A stretch of DNA of 64,000 bases from UBA5109 sp965661005 (GTDB lineage: Bacteria > Pseudomonadota > Gammaproteobacteria > Pseudomonadales > Pseudohongiellaceae). Of this stretch, positions 23,466 through 33,219 are shown piece after piece. The first letter of the stretch is position 1, and each line of letters begins with the position of its first letter. Under the pieces are notes generated by a model. That model was not told the origin of the DNA, did not search any database, and worked only from the letters and a program-made list of their open reading frames with translations. The position numbers were made by a program, and so were the translations under genes. The stretch spans positions 1 through 64,000 of the forward strand of contig CBFICB010000005.1 of assembly GCA_965661005.1 (NCBI GenBank), written 5' to 3'.

Positions 23466-25889
23466 TCAAAATCTGCCCTGCCGGCGTGTTATTTTACCTT
23501 CAAGCTCTTGCAGGACCTCTTCCTCGCCGACAAATAAATTTTCAGGGTAGACAATGCCTTGTTCTAACATGTTGTTATAGATATTAATATTTTCATAGAG
23601 ATTAAGCCCCATACCCGCAAGATACTGCAGCCTCATATTCTTATCGATATTGATTTCTGCTCCCTCCAACCAGTGGGATAAATCAGCTGTTTGACCGGCA
23701 AAAGTACTAAGTAAATCAGTCACATTTACCAGGCTAACTTCTGCTAGTGATGCTCTTACTTGCGCATAACGAGGATGTTCAAAACGTTCTATCATGCGAT
23801 TCACGTCAATGCGATCATCATCTGCTAAACCTACCAGGACCAAATCATAACCCGTACCCGATTGGGTATTAGAAAAAATGGCACCATTTGGAAAAACTTT
23901 CAAGAATGTGGCAATTTCACTTTTTACAGCATCTTCAGTGCTTTCATAAAGCTGCACAAATACGGTAACCACTCCTCCGGGGTTTAATTTTGATTTAGCC
24001 AAAGCCCAGAACTCTTCTGTATAAAGAGAAGCCGCGCCCTTAACCCAGGGGTCTAATGGGTCTGAAGTGATGCCATCAAAGCTTAATTCTGTGGTATGTA
24101 AAAAATGTCGACCATCGTCTATATGTATATCAACCACTGGGTTATTGACCACATCAAAATTGAACTCACTGAAATACCTCGAAATAACTTCTGGCACCAG
24201 TGGTTCTAATTCAGCAATGGTCACTCTGCCAGCATTTGGATCTATGGCTACGGCACCGGCTGTAACGCCTGCCCCTAAACCAATGACTAAAAAGTCATCT
24301 TGTTTTTCCGGGATTAAGGTTGTCAGGTGGCCCAGCATACGTTGTAAACGCATATCCTGTGGGTAGCTTGAAGCCTGAATTTTGCCTGAGTTGTGATAAT
24401 TTAATATACCGTCACCTTCCTGAGTGACAGCAATTGAAGCAGTGAGGCCTTCTCCAGCATAAATAACATTCACTCCACGTCCAAAAGCTGGTAAATACCG
24501 TCCATAGGCAATAACTTCCTCCAAAACCGGAGGAACGCTAAACACTGAAATCAACGCAACTATAGCTACAACAGCACTGCTTAACATTCGCCTGCTTTCG
24601 GACTTGATGCTTTCCATGCCAAACATCAGAACCACTAAAGCTGATATCGCAGAAACCAGAATAATAAGTTGCTGAGTCAGTTGACTGCCCACCCAGGGTA
24701 CAAATATGACCCCCCCTGCCAAAGAACCGATAATGGCGCCAAAGGTATTGGCGGCATAAATACCACCAACCAGACTTGCACTATCCTTTTCACTGGAAGC
24801 AACAGAGGCTAAAGCTAAAGGAAAACTCGCTCCCCATAATACTGCGGCTGGAAACATCGCAATCATGCATCGCCAAAAATCTATCTGTAACCGCTTCCAG
24901 GGCTGATTGCCATCAATATCGACAGGCCAATACGGCAAATTCTGTGTAACCAGATAAACCGCCCAAGCCATCAGCACACAAAGTAGTAACTGACATATGG
25001 CCAATGCCATCTTGGGATTCCCTAAGCGCAAAGACAATTTTGAACCCAGTGTGCTTCCCAACCCCAAACCGACCAGGAAAACTGAAAGAATTAATGCGAA
25101 ACCATAGACTGTAGCTCCGACAAATAAAGATAAGTGACGAGTCCAAAGCACTTCTGCTGCCAGGGCTGTTGCTCCTGATAGCATGGCAGCAACATAGATT
25201 GGCCAAGCTTCTTTAAGAATATAAAAATGTTCTTTATCGCTACCTTTATCATAGGCGAGCTGGCGGCTTATCCACCATGCAGTACAAGCAACTAATAGGT
25301 TGATACACACTGCCACATAGGTCGCCACCTCGATATCGTATATACGCAGTAAATAGAAGCCGGCCAGCATGGTCCCCAAGACTGCGCCAGCAATATTCCC
25401 ACCATAAAACAAACCCAACCACGCTACTCCATTAGGTGTCGATTTCACCCAACGTGCAATAGCAGGCAAGGTTGCGCCCATCAAAATTGTTGGTGGCAAA
25501 AGACAAATACCGGCAAACAGACCTCGTAGAACATAATCCAGTAAACCTTCGGCAGCTGAACCAAAATAGAGATTTCGAAGTAAGGGCATGCCATAAAGCA
25601 AAACAACCCCAAATGCGGCGATACTAACTTCCAGTAAGGCGTATATTTTTAAAGGATGATAATCTGATGAAACCCATCTGGGCATCAACAAACTGCCTAG
25701 ACACATTCCTCCCATAAAAACGGCCAATAAAATGCCAAGAGATATTGAAGAAACCCCAATAACTAAACCAATTAATTGATACCAGACTAATTCATAGATA
25801 AGGGCAGAAGCACCGCTGCCAATAAATAAAACAATCAGAAAGAGATAAGTTGACCTGCCCAAGCTCACTTCAACACTTGCCTCACTCAT
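23466..25889 (-). CDS. Membrane-fused spermidine-synthase-like protein
   Basis: 807 residues. The first half (to about 480) is a polytopic MFS-like membrane domain (GSGASALIYELVWYQLIGLVIGVSSISLGILLAVFMGGMCLGS is typical of the group). The second half is a SAM/decarboxy-SAM-binding Rossmann domain: LVIGLGAGVTAGAVAIDPNAGRVTIAELEPLVPEVI, then VDIHIDDGRHFL and DGITSDPLDPW, corresponding to the spermidine synthase core. Such fused proteins are common in marine bacteria, and their substrate is mostly unproven; the aminopropyltransferase label is by family. It appears monocistronic. Confidence 0.8.
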   Translation of the reverse strand: MSEASVEVSLGRSTYLFLIVLFIGSGASALIYELVWYQLIGLVIGVSSISLGILLAVFMGGMCLGSLLMPRWVSSDYHPLKIYALLEVSIAAFGVVLLYGMPLLRNLYFGSAAEGLLDYVLRGLFAGICLLPPTILMGATLPAIARWVKSTPNGVAWLGLFYGGNIAGAVLGTMLAGFYLLRIYDIEVATYVAVCINLLVACTAWWISRQLAYDKGSDKEHFYILKEAWPIYVAAMLSGATALAAEVLWTRHLSLFVGATVYGFALILSVFLVGLGLGSTLGSKLSLRLGNPKMALAICQLLLCVLMAWAVYLVTQNLPYWPVDIDGNQPWKRLQIDFWRCMIAMFPAAVLWGASFPLALASVASSEKDSASLVGGIYAANTFGAIIGSLAGGVIFVPWVGSQLTQQLIILVSAISALVVLMFGMESIKSESRRMLSSAVVAIVALISVFSVPPVLEEVIAYGRYLPAFGRGVNVIYAGEGLTASIAVTQEGDGILNYHNSGKIQASSYPQDMRLQRMLGHLTTLIPEKQDDFLVIGLGAGVTAGAVAIDPNAGRVTIAELEPLVPEVISRYFSEFNFDVVNNPVVDIHIDDGRHFLHTTELSFDGITSDPLDPWVKGAASLYTEEFWALAKSKLNPGGVVTVFVQLYESTEDAVKSEIATFLKVFPNGAIFSNTQSGTGYDLVLVGLADDDRIDVNRMIERFEHPRYAQVRASLAEVSLVNVTDLLSTFAGQTADLSHWLEGAEINIDKNMRLQYLAGMGLNLYENINIYNNMLEQGIVYPENLFVGEEEVLQELEGKITRRQGRF

Positions 25890-26115
25890 TCTTAACTTCC
25901 TTCAACTTCATATTTACAAGCATGTAGATACATTAGATGAGTGGCACGGATAGAATAAGAAAAAACAGCCGAATCAACTTAAGAAAAATACCTATTCGAC
26001 CCAACAAAAGCAACCTGTCAATGACGCCCAAAGGGCTTAGCCTGCTTTCCACATTACTTACTTAATCCAAGTCTACACTTATCAGGCATTTGCTTAGCTA
26101 TAACCAGTTCGTATA

Positions 26116-26958
26116 ATGCCGAGGCATTCTAGAACTTTAAACGCACTTACAGGCCAATCATTGCCTATACTTACTTTTACATATCGCATTTTTTGCCTGT
26201 TAATTTTGGCATTTGGTCTTTCTTCGCCAGTGTTTGCCTGGGAATGGGCTGGTTTGTGGTCAAATATAAATCAGCAAGCCAGTCGAGCTTTTACCCAAGA
26301 AAATTACCCCTATGCGGCATTATTGTTTGAGGACGCCGCCTGGCGAGCCGCCGCAAATTACCGGCAAGGTGATTATGAAGCATCGTTATCAGACTTGGCT
26401 GAACTTAATGATTTAAATTCTCTATACAATCGGGGTAATGCTTTGGCGAAGCTCTATCGCCTTAACGAAGCTATCGATATTTACCGAAGAGTGTTGACGA
26501 TTGACCCTGATCATGAAGCCGCTGCAAATAATCTGGAAGTAGTTGCCGCCCTTCAGGCAAGACTTACCGATGATCCTGGAATGGATATCGAAATGGAGCG
26601 TGAAGAAGGCGAAGACGCTGACCTTATTGAAGAAGACGAAAATCAGGAGATTACCGGCTCTACCAATGGTCAGGAAAATGAACAAAACCAAGAAGACACT
26701 TCCGAAAGCATCAGCCAACAAGATAGTCAGGAAGCTGATGCCAATAAAGGTAATAGTGAGCTAGAAGATCCGGGGTCAGCAGAAGAACAGGAATTCAGCG
26801 CGAACCTGGAACAAGAGCTTTCATTACAGCAATGGCTGGGACGCATAAAAGATGATCCTGCGACTCTGTTAAAGAACAAATTTGAATTACAGCGAAAATC
26901 TGACAGCGCACTAGGCATTGATCTGCTAGCGCTTAAAAATAATCAGCAGCTATGGTAA
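26116..26958 (+). CDS. TPR protein, BatC-like (C-terminal half of a BatB/C-type protein)
   Basis: A hydrophobic N-terminus (residues 18-40) ends FAWEW and is followed by TPR helices: TQENYPYAALLFEDAAWRAAANYRQGDYEASLSDL and SLYNRGNALAKLYRLNEAIDIYRRVLTIDPDHEAAANNLEVV. An acidic, low-complexity region (EEDENQEITGSTNGQENEQ...) leads to a final helix LQQWLGRIKDDPATLLKNKF. This matches the tail of VWA-TPR Bat proteins, but no VWA domain, BatA or MoxR ATPase gene is upstream. It overlaps the BatD gene by 7 bases. The start has no clear ribosome site. Confidence 0.72.
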   Translation: MPRHSRTLNALTGQSLPILTFTYRIFCLLILAFGLSSPVFAWEWAGLWSNINQQASRAFTQENYPYAALLFEDAAWRAAANYRQGDYEASLSDLAELNDLNSLYNRGNALAKLYRLNEAIDIYRRVLTIDPDHEAAANNLEVVAALQARLTDDPGMDIEMEREEGEDADLIEEDENQEITGSTNGQENEQNQEDTSESISQQDSQEADANKGNSELEDPGSAEEQEFSANLEQELSLQQWLGRIKDDPATLLKNKFELQRKSDSALGIDLLALKNNQQLW

Positions 26959-28424
26959 AGCAAAGACTTGGTGCATTTTTTTATGTTGCAGCCTTACTCG
27001 CTCTAATATTAATTCCCAGCTCAAGCTGGTCACAAAGCGAGACAGAAAGCTCCCCTCCAGAAAGTACAAGTGCTTCGGAAAATAATAATGTTTTTCTACA
27101 AACCTCTGTTAACAAAACGCAAGTTTATGTTCAAGAAGCACTAATTTATAGCATCAAACTTTATTACACCTTGGCATTTGAACGTGGCGCTTCATTTTCC
27201 ACTCTGGAAATGTCTGACGCAGCCTACAACAAATTAGGTGAAGACCTAAACTATACAGAAACAGTCAATGACGTTTTATACACTGTTAATGAAAGTCGCT
27301 TCGTAATTTTTCCACAACAAAGCGGAGAGTTTACTATTGCCCCAATACGCTTTAGAGCCTTCACACAAACCCGTCCGACTCGTAATAACCCTAATCTACA
27401 AACTACTGCCCAACGCCAAAGAATCGAACTTTTCAGCCAGGAGCATCGAATATCAGTGTTACCTGTTCCTTCCGCTTTCCCCAGTCCAATCTGGTTACCC
27501 AGTAGCAAGGTTACAATTTCTGAAACCTGGAGCCGCTCATTAGACGATATGCGTATTGGCGACTCAGTTGTCCGTACCATTAAATTTGATGTAGATGATC
27601 TGTATGCATCTATGTTGGTCAATCTGGATTTCACAGCTGACTCCGAGCTGCGTTTTTACCCGGCAGAAGCTCAACAAGTTGATATTACCGAACAAAGCGG
27701 CGTACGCTCTGGGCACACACAAAACATCACTCTGGTAGCAACTGAAGCAGGGAGCTTCACTTTGCCTGCTATAGAAATACCCTGGTGGAATACTGCCACC
27801 AACAATCTGGAATATGCCCGCTTACCCTCACAAGATTTGGACATACTGACTTTAGATGGTGAGCGACTAACGCTCGAAACAGACACCATCAGCAGTGCAA
27901 GCAGCCAGAGTATTTTTCCATTTTCCCTTAATTTAAATTTATTACTTTTTGTTGGGGTAATTTTATTGATCTCTGCTTTGTTTTTTGCACCAGCAACATA
28001 TTTACTATGGCAGAAATGTCAAATGCTCTTTCTGAAAATCATATTGAAAAAAGAGTCCAAACCGAAACAAACAGCGAGGAACATTCCAAATATCAATAGC
28101 TGTTACAAACAGCTAAAGCATGCTTGTGAGCTAGAAGATGTCAAAGCTGCTGCACATTATTTCCTGCTTTGGGGACAAGCTTATTTTGAGGATTCTTCCT
28201 TGTACAATTTTGATAAAGTCATCAATAAATTTGATACTGAACATACTCAGACATCATTAGCGCCTTTAATTAAGAATTTACAAAGCTGTCTTTATGCTGA
28301 GAATCAGGCAGAATCTTTTGATTTAAGTGCATTTTTTGAGGCTGTAGCGAAACTTCACAGCAATAGAAAGTCTACAAAGAAAAACAGACTTCAATATAGC
28401 TTGCCGCCTCTATATAGGAATTAA
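26952..28424 (+). CDS. BatD-like protein (oxygen-tolerance/aerotolerance family)
   Basis: 490-residue membrane-anchored protein: signal peptide ending WSQS, an extracytoplasmic beta-rich region beginning VFLQTSVNKTQVYVQEALIYSIKLYYTLAFERG, and ESRFVIFPQQSGEFTIAPIRFRAF, a typical BatD strand pair. One transmembrane segment lies near 322-345 (LLLFVGVILLISALFFAPATYLL) before a cytoplasmic helical tail. Its ATG overlaps the stop of the TPR gene (ATGGTAA), so translation is coupled. Bat proteins act together with a MoxR ATPase and VWA partners; these are not at this locus. Confidence 0.8.
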   Translation: MVKQRLGAFFYVAALLALILIPSSSWSQSETESSPPESTSASENNNVFLQTSVNKTQVYVQEALIYSIKLYYTLAFERGASFSTLEMSDAAYNKLGEDLNYTETVNDVLYTVNESRFVIFPQQSGEFTIAPIRFRAFTQTRPTRNNPNLQTTAQRQRIELFSQEHRISVLPVPSAFPSPIWLPSSKVTISETWSRSLDDMRIGDSVVRTIKFDVDDLYASMLVNLDFTADSELRFYPAEAQQVDITEQSGVRSGHTQNITLVATEAGSFTLPAIEIPWWNTATNNLEYARLPSQDLDILTLDGERLTLETDTISSASSQSIFPFSLNLNLLLFVGVILLISALFFAPATYLLWQKCQMLFLKIILKKESKPKQTARNIPNINSCYKQLKHACELEDVKAAAHYFLLWGQAYFEDSSLYNFDKVINKFDTEHTQTSLAPLIKNLQSCLYAENQAESFDLSAFFEAVAKLHSNRKSTKKNRLQYSLPPLYRN

Positions 28425-28487
28425 AATAGGAATTAAATTGGAATTAAGCTTTAAATTACGACAATCCGCCTTCTATTCATATTTTAT

Positions 28488-28531
28488 TTATCTTCTACTT
28501 ATCTTCTACTTATTTTCTACTTATCTTCTAC
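28488..28531. repeat. Pyrimidine-rich tandem repeat, 11 bp x 4
   Basis: Four head-to-tail copies of TTATCTTCTAC (third copy has T for C). It lies between the BatD-like stop and the convergent DUF1499 gene. The period matches one DNA helical turn. Confidence 0.9.
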
Positions 28532-28563
28532 TATCCTGCTTGTGTTCACCTCATTCCATTTTA

Positions 28564-29049
28564 TTAATTCTGACTTTGCAGGATAGTTTGCCGCCAGATC
28601 TCATGTATGGCCTCAACACGCTTTCTATTGGCGCCCAAATCACTTCTGCCAACGCGTGACACTGAGCGGACCTGCAAGCCTTCACCATCTTTTAAGATTT
28701 CAAGATCATCAACAAAGCCAAAGACTTTGCTTTGAAATGTTGCATGAAGATAACTCTCGCTCTGAGAAATAATTTCTGTTCTTGGTATGTCAAGAATAAT
28801 AGCTGCCATCTCACTCACAGGATCAGACAATCCAGAAGGCACTTCAAAAGCAGCAATTGAATGCTGCGCGTTGCTCGCCTGGCTACTCACACACCGAGGC
28901 TCATCAGGACAAGCCTGTAATTGATCATTTAATAAACCTGCATTATTGAGAGAGGCAGACTGTCTTGCCAATATAAAAAGCATTATGCAAAAAAGTACTA
29001 GCAATAAGCCCAGCAGAATAGCCAGTCCATAAAATATTTTTATTAGCAT
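28564..29049 (-). CDS. DUF1499-family protein
   Basis: 161 residues with an N-terminal membrane anchor (residues 4-28, KIFYGLAILLGLLLVLFCIMLFIL). CPDEPRCVSSQA is the Cys-containing opening of DUF1499 proteins. Later SYLHATFQSKVFGFVDDLEI and VRSVSRVGRSDLGANRKRVEAI correspond to the conserved C-terminal part. Function is unknown; the family is usually envelope-associated. It is a single gene, convergent with the BatD gene. Confidence 0.82.
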   Translation of the reverse strand: MLIKIFYGLAILLGLLLVLFCIMLFILARQSASLNNAGLLNDQLQACPDEPRCVSSQASNAQHSIAAFEVPSGLSDPVSEMAAIILDIPRTEIISQSESYLHATFQSKVFGFVDDLEILKDGEGLQVRSVSRVGRSDLGANRKRVEAIHEIWRQTILQSQN

Positions 29050-29266
29050 ATTTTTTTAGGGTCTTGTTGCAGCCCTCTCCATAATTTAAAAATTGAAACA
29101 CTAAAAGTGTTTTTACTTTAACCTTACGACAATTCAAATCAATAAGCCAAGCAAGCCTTTACTAATTGATTATAAGCACTGACTCAAAAGGTGTTAGTGC
29201 TGCCTAAATAGCTTTCACTTCAATGCTGTGATACTTCTACGCCATATGTTTAAAACAACACATAGA

Positions 29267-30003
29267 TTACTTCAATTCTAATTCGGTTAATAACGCGCGA
29301 TGGTCGGACATTAATTGCCAGTCCTCACCAGCTAATATCTCACTGTGTTTTACGTCAAAACCACGTTGATAAATTCTATCCATTTTCAATATTGGGAAAC
29401 GTGCTGGATATGTTCTTGCTAATACTCCCTGCACAGCTAAATTAGCTTCAGTTAAATCAAGTTCCTGTTCTATATATTGATGGCTGCGTAAACGCCAATC
29501 ATTAAAGTCACCGGCCAAGATCAAAGGTTCATCAATCGGGATATTGGTTTGAATATACTCAACAATTTGTTTGATTTGTATGCGTCTTTCTTTTTCAAAC
29601 AAGCCCATATGTACGCAGAGTAAATGGACATTTTCGTTTGTCTTACCATGCAATATCCCACGTTGTGAAAAAGATAAACACGAAATGTTGATATTTTCCC
29701 ATTGCAAAAAAGGGACTTCACTTAAGATAGCATTGCCATGATGGCCATGCTGGTAAATGGCATTTTTCCCATATGCAAAATGCTCCCATACGGAATCGGC
29801 TAGAAACTCCATTTGATTACTGTCTGGCCAGTCTGAAATATTTTTACGGTGTTTTTCATTTTCACCAACAACTTCTTGCAGAAACACCACATTTGCTTCT
29901 GATTCTCTTAAACAAGCTCGAATTTTTTTAAGGTAAAACGGCGATTACCCATCGAAAAACCTTTATGGATATTGAGTGTAAGAATACGGTAACTGGAAAT
30001 CAC
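29267..30003 (-). pseudogene. Endonuclease/exonuclease/phosphatase-family protein, frameshifted
   Basis: The long frame (29267-29890) starts at VFLQEVVGENEKH and carries LAGDFNDWR and SDHRALLTEL, the core of EEP-family phosphodiesterases. The expected N-terminus, YRILTLNIHKGFSMGNRRFTL, is present immediately upstream but in another frame, beginning at a GTG at 30003. The two frames meet at a run of seven identical bases (29923-29929, A on the coding strand); one extra A would restore a single ORF. This is either a real frameshift, a homopolymer assembly error, or slippage-dependent expression. Confidence 0.75.
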
Positions 30004-30046
30004 GACTACTTTTTCTGAATAACTCTGTTATTTGATTAATCTGGAA

Positions 30047-30775
30047 CTATTCTTTGGTCTTTAAGGAGTCTTTCTTTTCAAACATATGAGGATTGTTTTC
30101 GATAAACTCTTTAATCCAGCGTTCCAAAAATGAATCAACTTCACGAGTTTTTATATAGCCCCAACCTAAAAAAGATATAATCAAGGCACCTATAGCATCA
30201 ACTATCAGATCCCACATAGTATCGACCAAACCACTCTTTTGCATATTGAGTCCAAATATTTGATCCATTGAAAATTCAAATATTTCCCAGATAGCCCCAA
30301 TACCCATTGCAAACATAAAAGCAAATAAAGCAAATAAAGCAAATAAAGCAAATAAAGCAATAAAATTCGGATTTAAATCCAGATCAACATCTTCTTTTTC
30401 ATTTAACACGAAGACCAGTAGAAAGCCCAAAATACCTAATAAAAATGCAGAACCACTATGCAGGATTAGATCCCACCACCAGTATATTGTGTAATAGCTA
30501 TACACTTCTCCAAGAAACAGTGACATGAACACAAAAACAACGGCCAGCGTTTCAAAGCCATGGGGTATTCTTACAGAGAACCTCTTTCCTAATAAAATAG
30601 GGAGCATGGTAATTGCCAGGATTACCAATGTTTCTACCGCTGACTGATATTGCCCCTGCAAGAACATGGACACTGAACCCAAAACCAGAGTTGCCTTTAG
30701 GAAAAATGACAACCTTGAATGGATATAATCTGCAAAAGTAGATGCATTGTATTTTCTATGCCGTTTCCAGAACAT
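30047..30775 (-). CDS. DUF2238/YjdF-like integral membrane protein
   Basis: 242 residues with about six hydrophobic helices. WWWDLILHSGSAFLLGILGFLLVFVLN and GAIWEIFEFSMDQIFGLNMQKSGLVDTMWDLIVDAIGALI are the hallmark segments of the family. One helix contains an in-frame 9-bp repeat that gives four Phe-Ala-Leu units (30321-30356), so its length could vary by three residues at a time. Function unknown. Confidence 0.8.
   Translation of the reverse strand: MFWKRHRKYNASTFADYIHSRLSFFLKATLVLGSVSMFLQGQYQSAVETLVILAITMLPILLGKRFSVRIPHGFETLAVVFVFMSLFLGEVYSYYTIYWWWDLILHSGSAFLLGILGFLLVFVLNEKEDVDLDLNPNFIALFALFALFALFAFMFAMGIGAIWEIFEFSMDQIFGLNMQKSGLVDTMWDLIVDAIGALIISFLGWGYIKTREVDSFLERWIKEFIENNPHMFEKKDSLKTKE
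30321..30356. repeat. Coding tandem repeat, 9 bp x 4
   Basis: Four exact copies of GCAAATAAA, encoding FAL repeats in a transmembrane helix of the DUF2238 protein on the minus strand. Confidence 0.9.
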
Positions 30776-30897
30776 CTCTTATCCCTGCTTTTTACTAGGA
30801 AAAGACTAACAGCTCTCTATATTCGTTAATAGCATTGTTCTCTATTTACAATGCTAGAATAATAGAATGATTAGAATCTTGCACAAGATCAACTACG

Positions 30898-31314
30898 GTG
30901 AATAATTTTTTAAATGCCTTCAACTTCAGTAGTGAAACACTTTTTTTCTTCACACTGCTTTCTTTGCTTACTTTTCTAGTTAGCCTGATTTTGTTACCGA
31001 TATTAATACTGGCGATTCCTAAAGACTATTTCGTAGAAGAACAACGACATCCAATGAGCTGGAATAAATCGGGCTATTTTTTCAGAATGTCAGTTCTGGC
31101 ATTAAAAAACCTACTGGGTATTATATTGTTTTTTATGGGCTTGCTTATGTTAGTACTGCCTGGACAAGGCATACTCACAATACTGGCTGGTTTAGTGCTT
31201 CTCGATTTTCCAGGTAAATTTCTATTTTTACGCTGGCTGGTTCAAAAGGAAAAAGTTTTAAGATCCTTAAATTGGGTTCGACAAAAAGGCAATAAAGACC
31301 CTTTTATAAATTGA
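30898..31314 (+). CDS. PGPGW-type small membrane protein
   Basis: 138 residues with a GTG start and two hydrophobic regions. The second is preceded by LGIILFFMGLLMLVLPGQGILTILAGLVLLDFPGKF, the LPG-G-LTI-AGL-LL pattern of the putative transmembrane PGPGW family. A basic tail follows. Function unknown. It is divergent from the DUF2238 gene and ends at a strong terminator shared with the PEP carboxykinase gene. The start is uncertain because no ribosome site is evident. Confidence 0.7.
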   Translation: MNNFLNAFNFSSETLFFFTLLSLLTFLVSLILLPILILAIPKDYFVEEQRHPMSWNKSGYFFRMSVLALKNLLGIILFFMGLLMLVLPGQGILTILAGLVLLDFPGKFLFLRWLVQKEKVLRSLNWVRQKGNKDPFIN

Positions 31315-31349
31315 GCATCTCCCCAAATTCCGCTGTTTTACAGGCATAA

Positions 31350-31384
31350 AAAAACCGGTATCGTTTTAACCAATACCGGTTTTT
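31350..31384. terminator. Bidirectional rho-independent terminator
   Basis: 12-bp stem AAAAACCGGTAT / ATACCGGTTTTT with an 11-base loop; A and T tracts on both sides serve the convergent genes. Confidence 0.9.
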
Positions 31385-31398
31385 TGATAATCATTAGC

Positions 31399-33219
31399 TT
31401 AGGCTGCTGATGATTCTTTTTTCGGTGATAACGAATCAAGCATCAACTGACGCTGCCTTTCCATTTCTTCAGGCAGACTGTCACCTATTTCATTAAACAG
31501 ATTAGTCTGGTCTTCAAATTCTCTAAGACTATTCTCGGTGTCAATTGCCATTAAGTCTTTAAATGTATCTTCGTCATACACAAGACCGTTCCAGTTGATA
31601 TCTTCATACTTAGGCACTTCGCCAAAGGGTGTTTCGTCAGCAGATACGCGCCCCTTGATACGGTTTACAACCCATTGCAGAACACGCATATTCTGGCCAA
31701 AACCTGGCCATAACCACTTGCCGTCAGCCGATTTGCGGAACCAGTTTACTCGAAAGATGTCTGGAAGGTGCTCAACCTTGTTTTCCATACTTAACCAGTG
31801 AGCCCAATAATCACCCATGTTGTAACCACAGAAGGGCAACATTGCCATGGGGTCTCGACGAATCGCTGCCTGATTTTCGGCTGCTGCTGTAGCTTCAGAA
31901 CCCAGAGTTGCAGCAATATATACTCCATGTGCCCAATCTCGGCTTTGATAAACTAATGGGAAGGTTGTGCTCAAGCGACCACCGAAAATAAAGGCCTCAA
32001 TGGGCACACCTTTTGGATTTTCCCAATCAGGGTCAACACTTGGGCATTGTGAAGCTGGAGCCGTAAAGCGTGCATTGGGATGGGCTGCAGGAGTGTCGCT
32101 ATCTGGCGTCCAGTCATTACCCAGCCAATCGATTAGATGTGCTGGAGCTTCTTCAGTCATGCCTTCCCACCAGATATCACCATCATCAGTTAAGGCGACA
32201 TTGGTAAAAATAGTATTTGAAGCGATAGTATCCATAGCTGATGGATTGGAATCATAAGAAGTCCCTGGTGCTACACCAAAATATCCAGCTTCTGGATTAA
32301 TGGCGTACATACGCCCATCGTCTCCAGGTTTAATCCATGCAATATCATCTCCAACCGTCCAGACTTTCCAGCCTTCATAACCTTCAGGCGGAATAACCAT
32401 CGCTAAATTCGTTTTTCCGCAGGCACTAGGAAAGGCACCGGCGAGATAAGTCTTCTCACCTTCTGGTGATTCAACACCAACGATCAGCATATGTTCTGCC
32501 AGCCAGCCTTCATCGCGAGCCATGACGGAAGCAATTCGTAAAGCCACACATTTTTTACCCAGTAAGGCATTTCCACCATAACCAGATCCAAAAGAAGCAA
32601 CTTCGCGACTTTCCGGATAATGGACGATATAACGATTATCTACATTACAAGGCCATGCCACATCAGCCTGACCTTCAGCTAAAGGAGATCCTACTGAATG
32701 CAGACATTTTATGAATGACTCATTGCCAAGCACATCAAGTACCTTCTGACCAATACGGGCCATGATGCGCATATTGACAACAACGTAAGGGCTGTCAGAA
32801 ATCTGCACGCCAATCTGGGCAATATCTGAACCCAGAGGTCCCATGCTGAAGGGAATAATGTACATCGTCCTGCCTTTCATACAACCTTTGAATAAACCAG
32901 AAAGCGTATTACGCATAACGCTCGGCTCCATCCAGTTGTTAGTCACGCCAGCATCTTCTTCTTTTTCAGAACATATGAAGGTGCGGTCTTCTACTCGAGC
33001 TACATCACGAGGATCTGAACGGCAAAGAAAGGAGCCTGGTCGAAGCTCTTCATTGAGTTTGATAAAAGTTCCTTGATCGACAAGCTCCTGACAAAATCGA
33101 TCGTACTCTGCTTGTGAACCATCACATAAATAGACCTGATCTGGCTGGCAAAGCTCTTCAATTTCTTCAATCCAATCAATGAGTTGCGTGTTAGATGTGT
33201 GCTCTTGGTAAGAGACCAT
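31399..33219 (-). CDS. pckG: Phosphoenolpyruvate carboxykinase (GTP)
   Basis: Cytosolic enzyme converting oxaloacetate and GTP to PEP, GDP and CO2 for gluconeogenesis. About 606 residues, the usual size of the GTP type. The P-loop GAFPSACGKTNLAM, the metal-binding WTVGDDIAW, and RVNWFRKSADGKWLWPGFGQNMRVLQW are all present, and the Cys in SACGKTN marks the GTP form rather than the ATP-dependent PckA. The ATG at 33219 is preferred to the TTG at 33231, since TTGGAG then lies at proper distance. It has its own upstream region and ends at a strong terminator. Confidence 0.95.
   Translation of the reverse strand: MVSYQEHTSNTQLIDWIEEIEELCQPDQVYLCDGSQAEYDRFCQELVDQGTFIKLNEELRPGSFLCRSDPRDVARVEDRTFICSEKEEDAGVTNNWMEPSVMRNTLSGLFKGCMKGRTMYIIPFSMGPLGSDIAQIGVQISDSPYVVVNMRIMARIGQKVLDVLGNESFIKCLHSVGSPLAEGQADVAWPCNVDNRYIVHYPESREVASFGSGYGGNALLGKKCVALRIASVMARDEGWLAEHMLIVGVESPEGEKTYLAGAFPSACGKTNLAMVIPPEGYEGWKVWTVGDDIAWIKPGDDGRMYAINPEAGYFGVAPGTSYDSNPSAMDTIASNTIFTNVALTDDGDIWWEGMTEEAPAHLIDWLGNDWTPDSDTPAAHPNARFTAPASQCPSVDPDWENPKGVPIEAFIFGGRLSTTFPLVYQSRDWAHGVYIAATLGSEATAAAENQAAIRRDPMAMLPFCGYNMGDYWAHWLSMENKVEHLPDIFRVNWFRKSADGKWLWPGFGQNMRVLQWVVNRIKGRVSADETPFGEVPKYEDINWNGLVYDEDTFKDLMAIDTENSLREFEDQTNLFNEIGDSLPEEMERQRQLMLDSLSPKKESSAA

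Noticed and set aside
28438..28659. 73-codon plus-strand frame after the BatD-like gene
   Set aside because: It is mostly the 11-bp repeat translated plus antisense of the DUF1499 gene.
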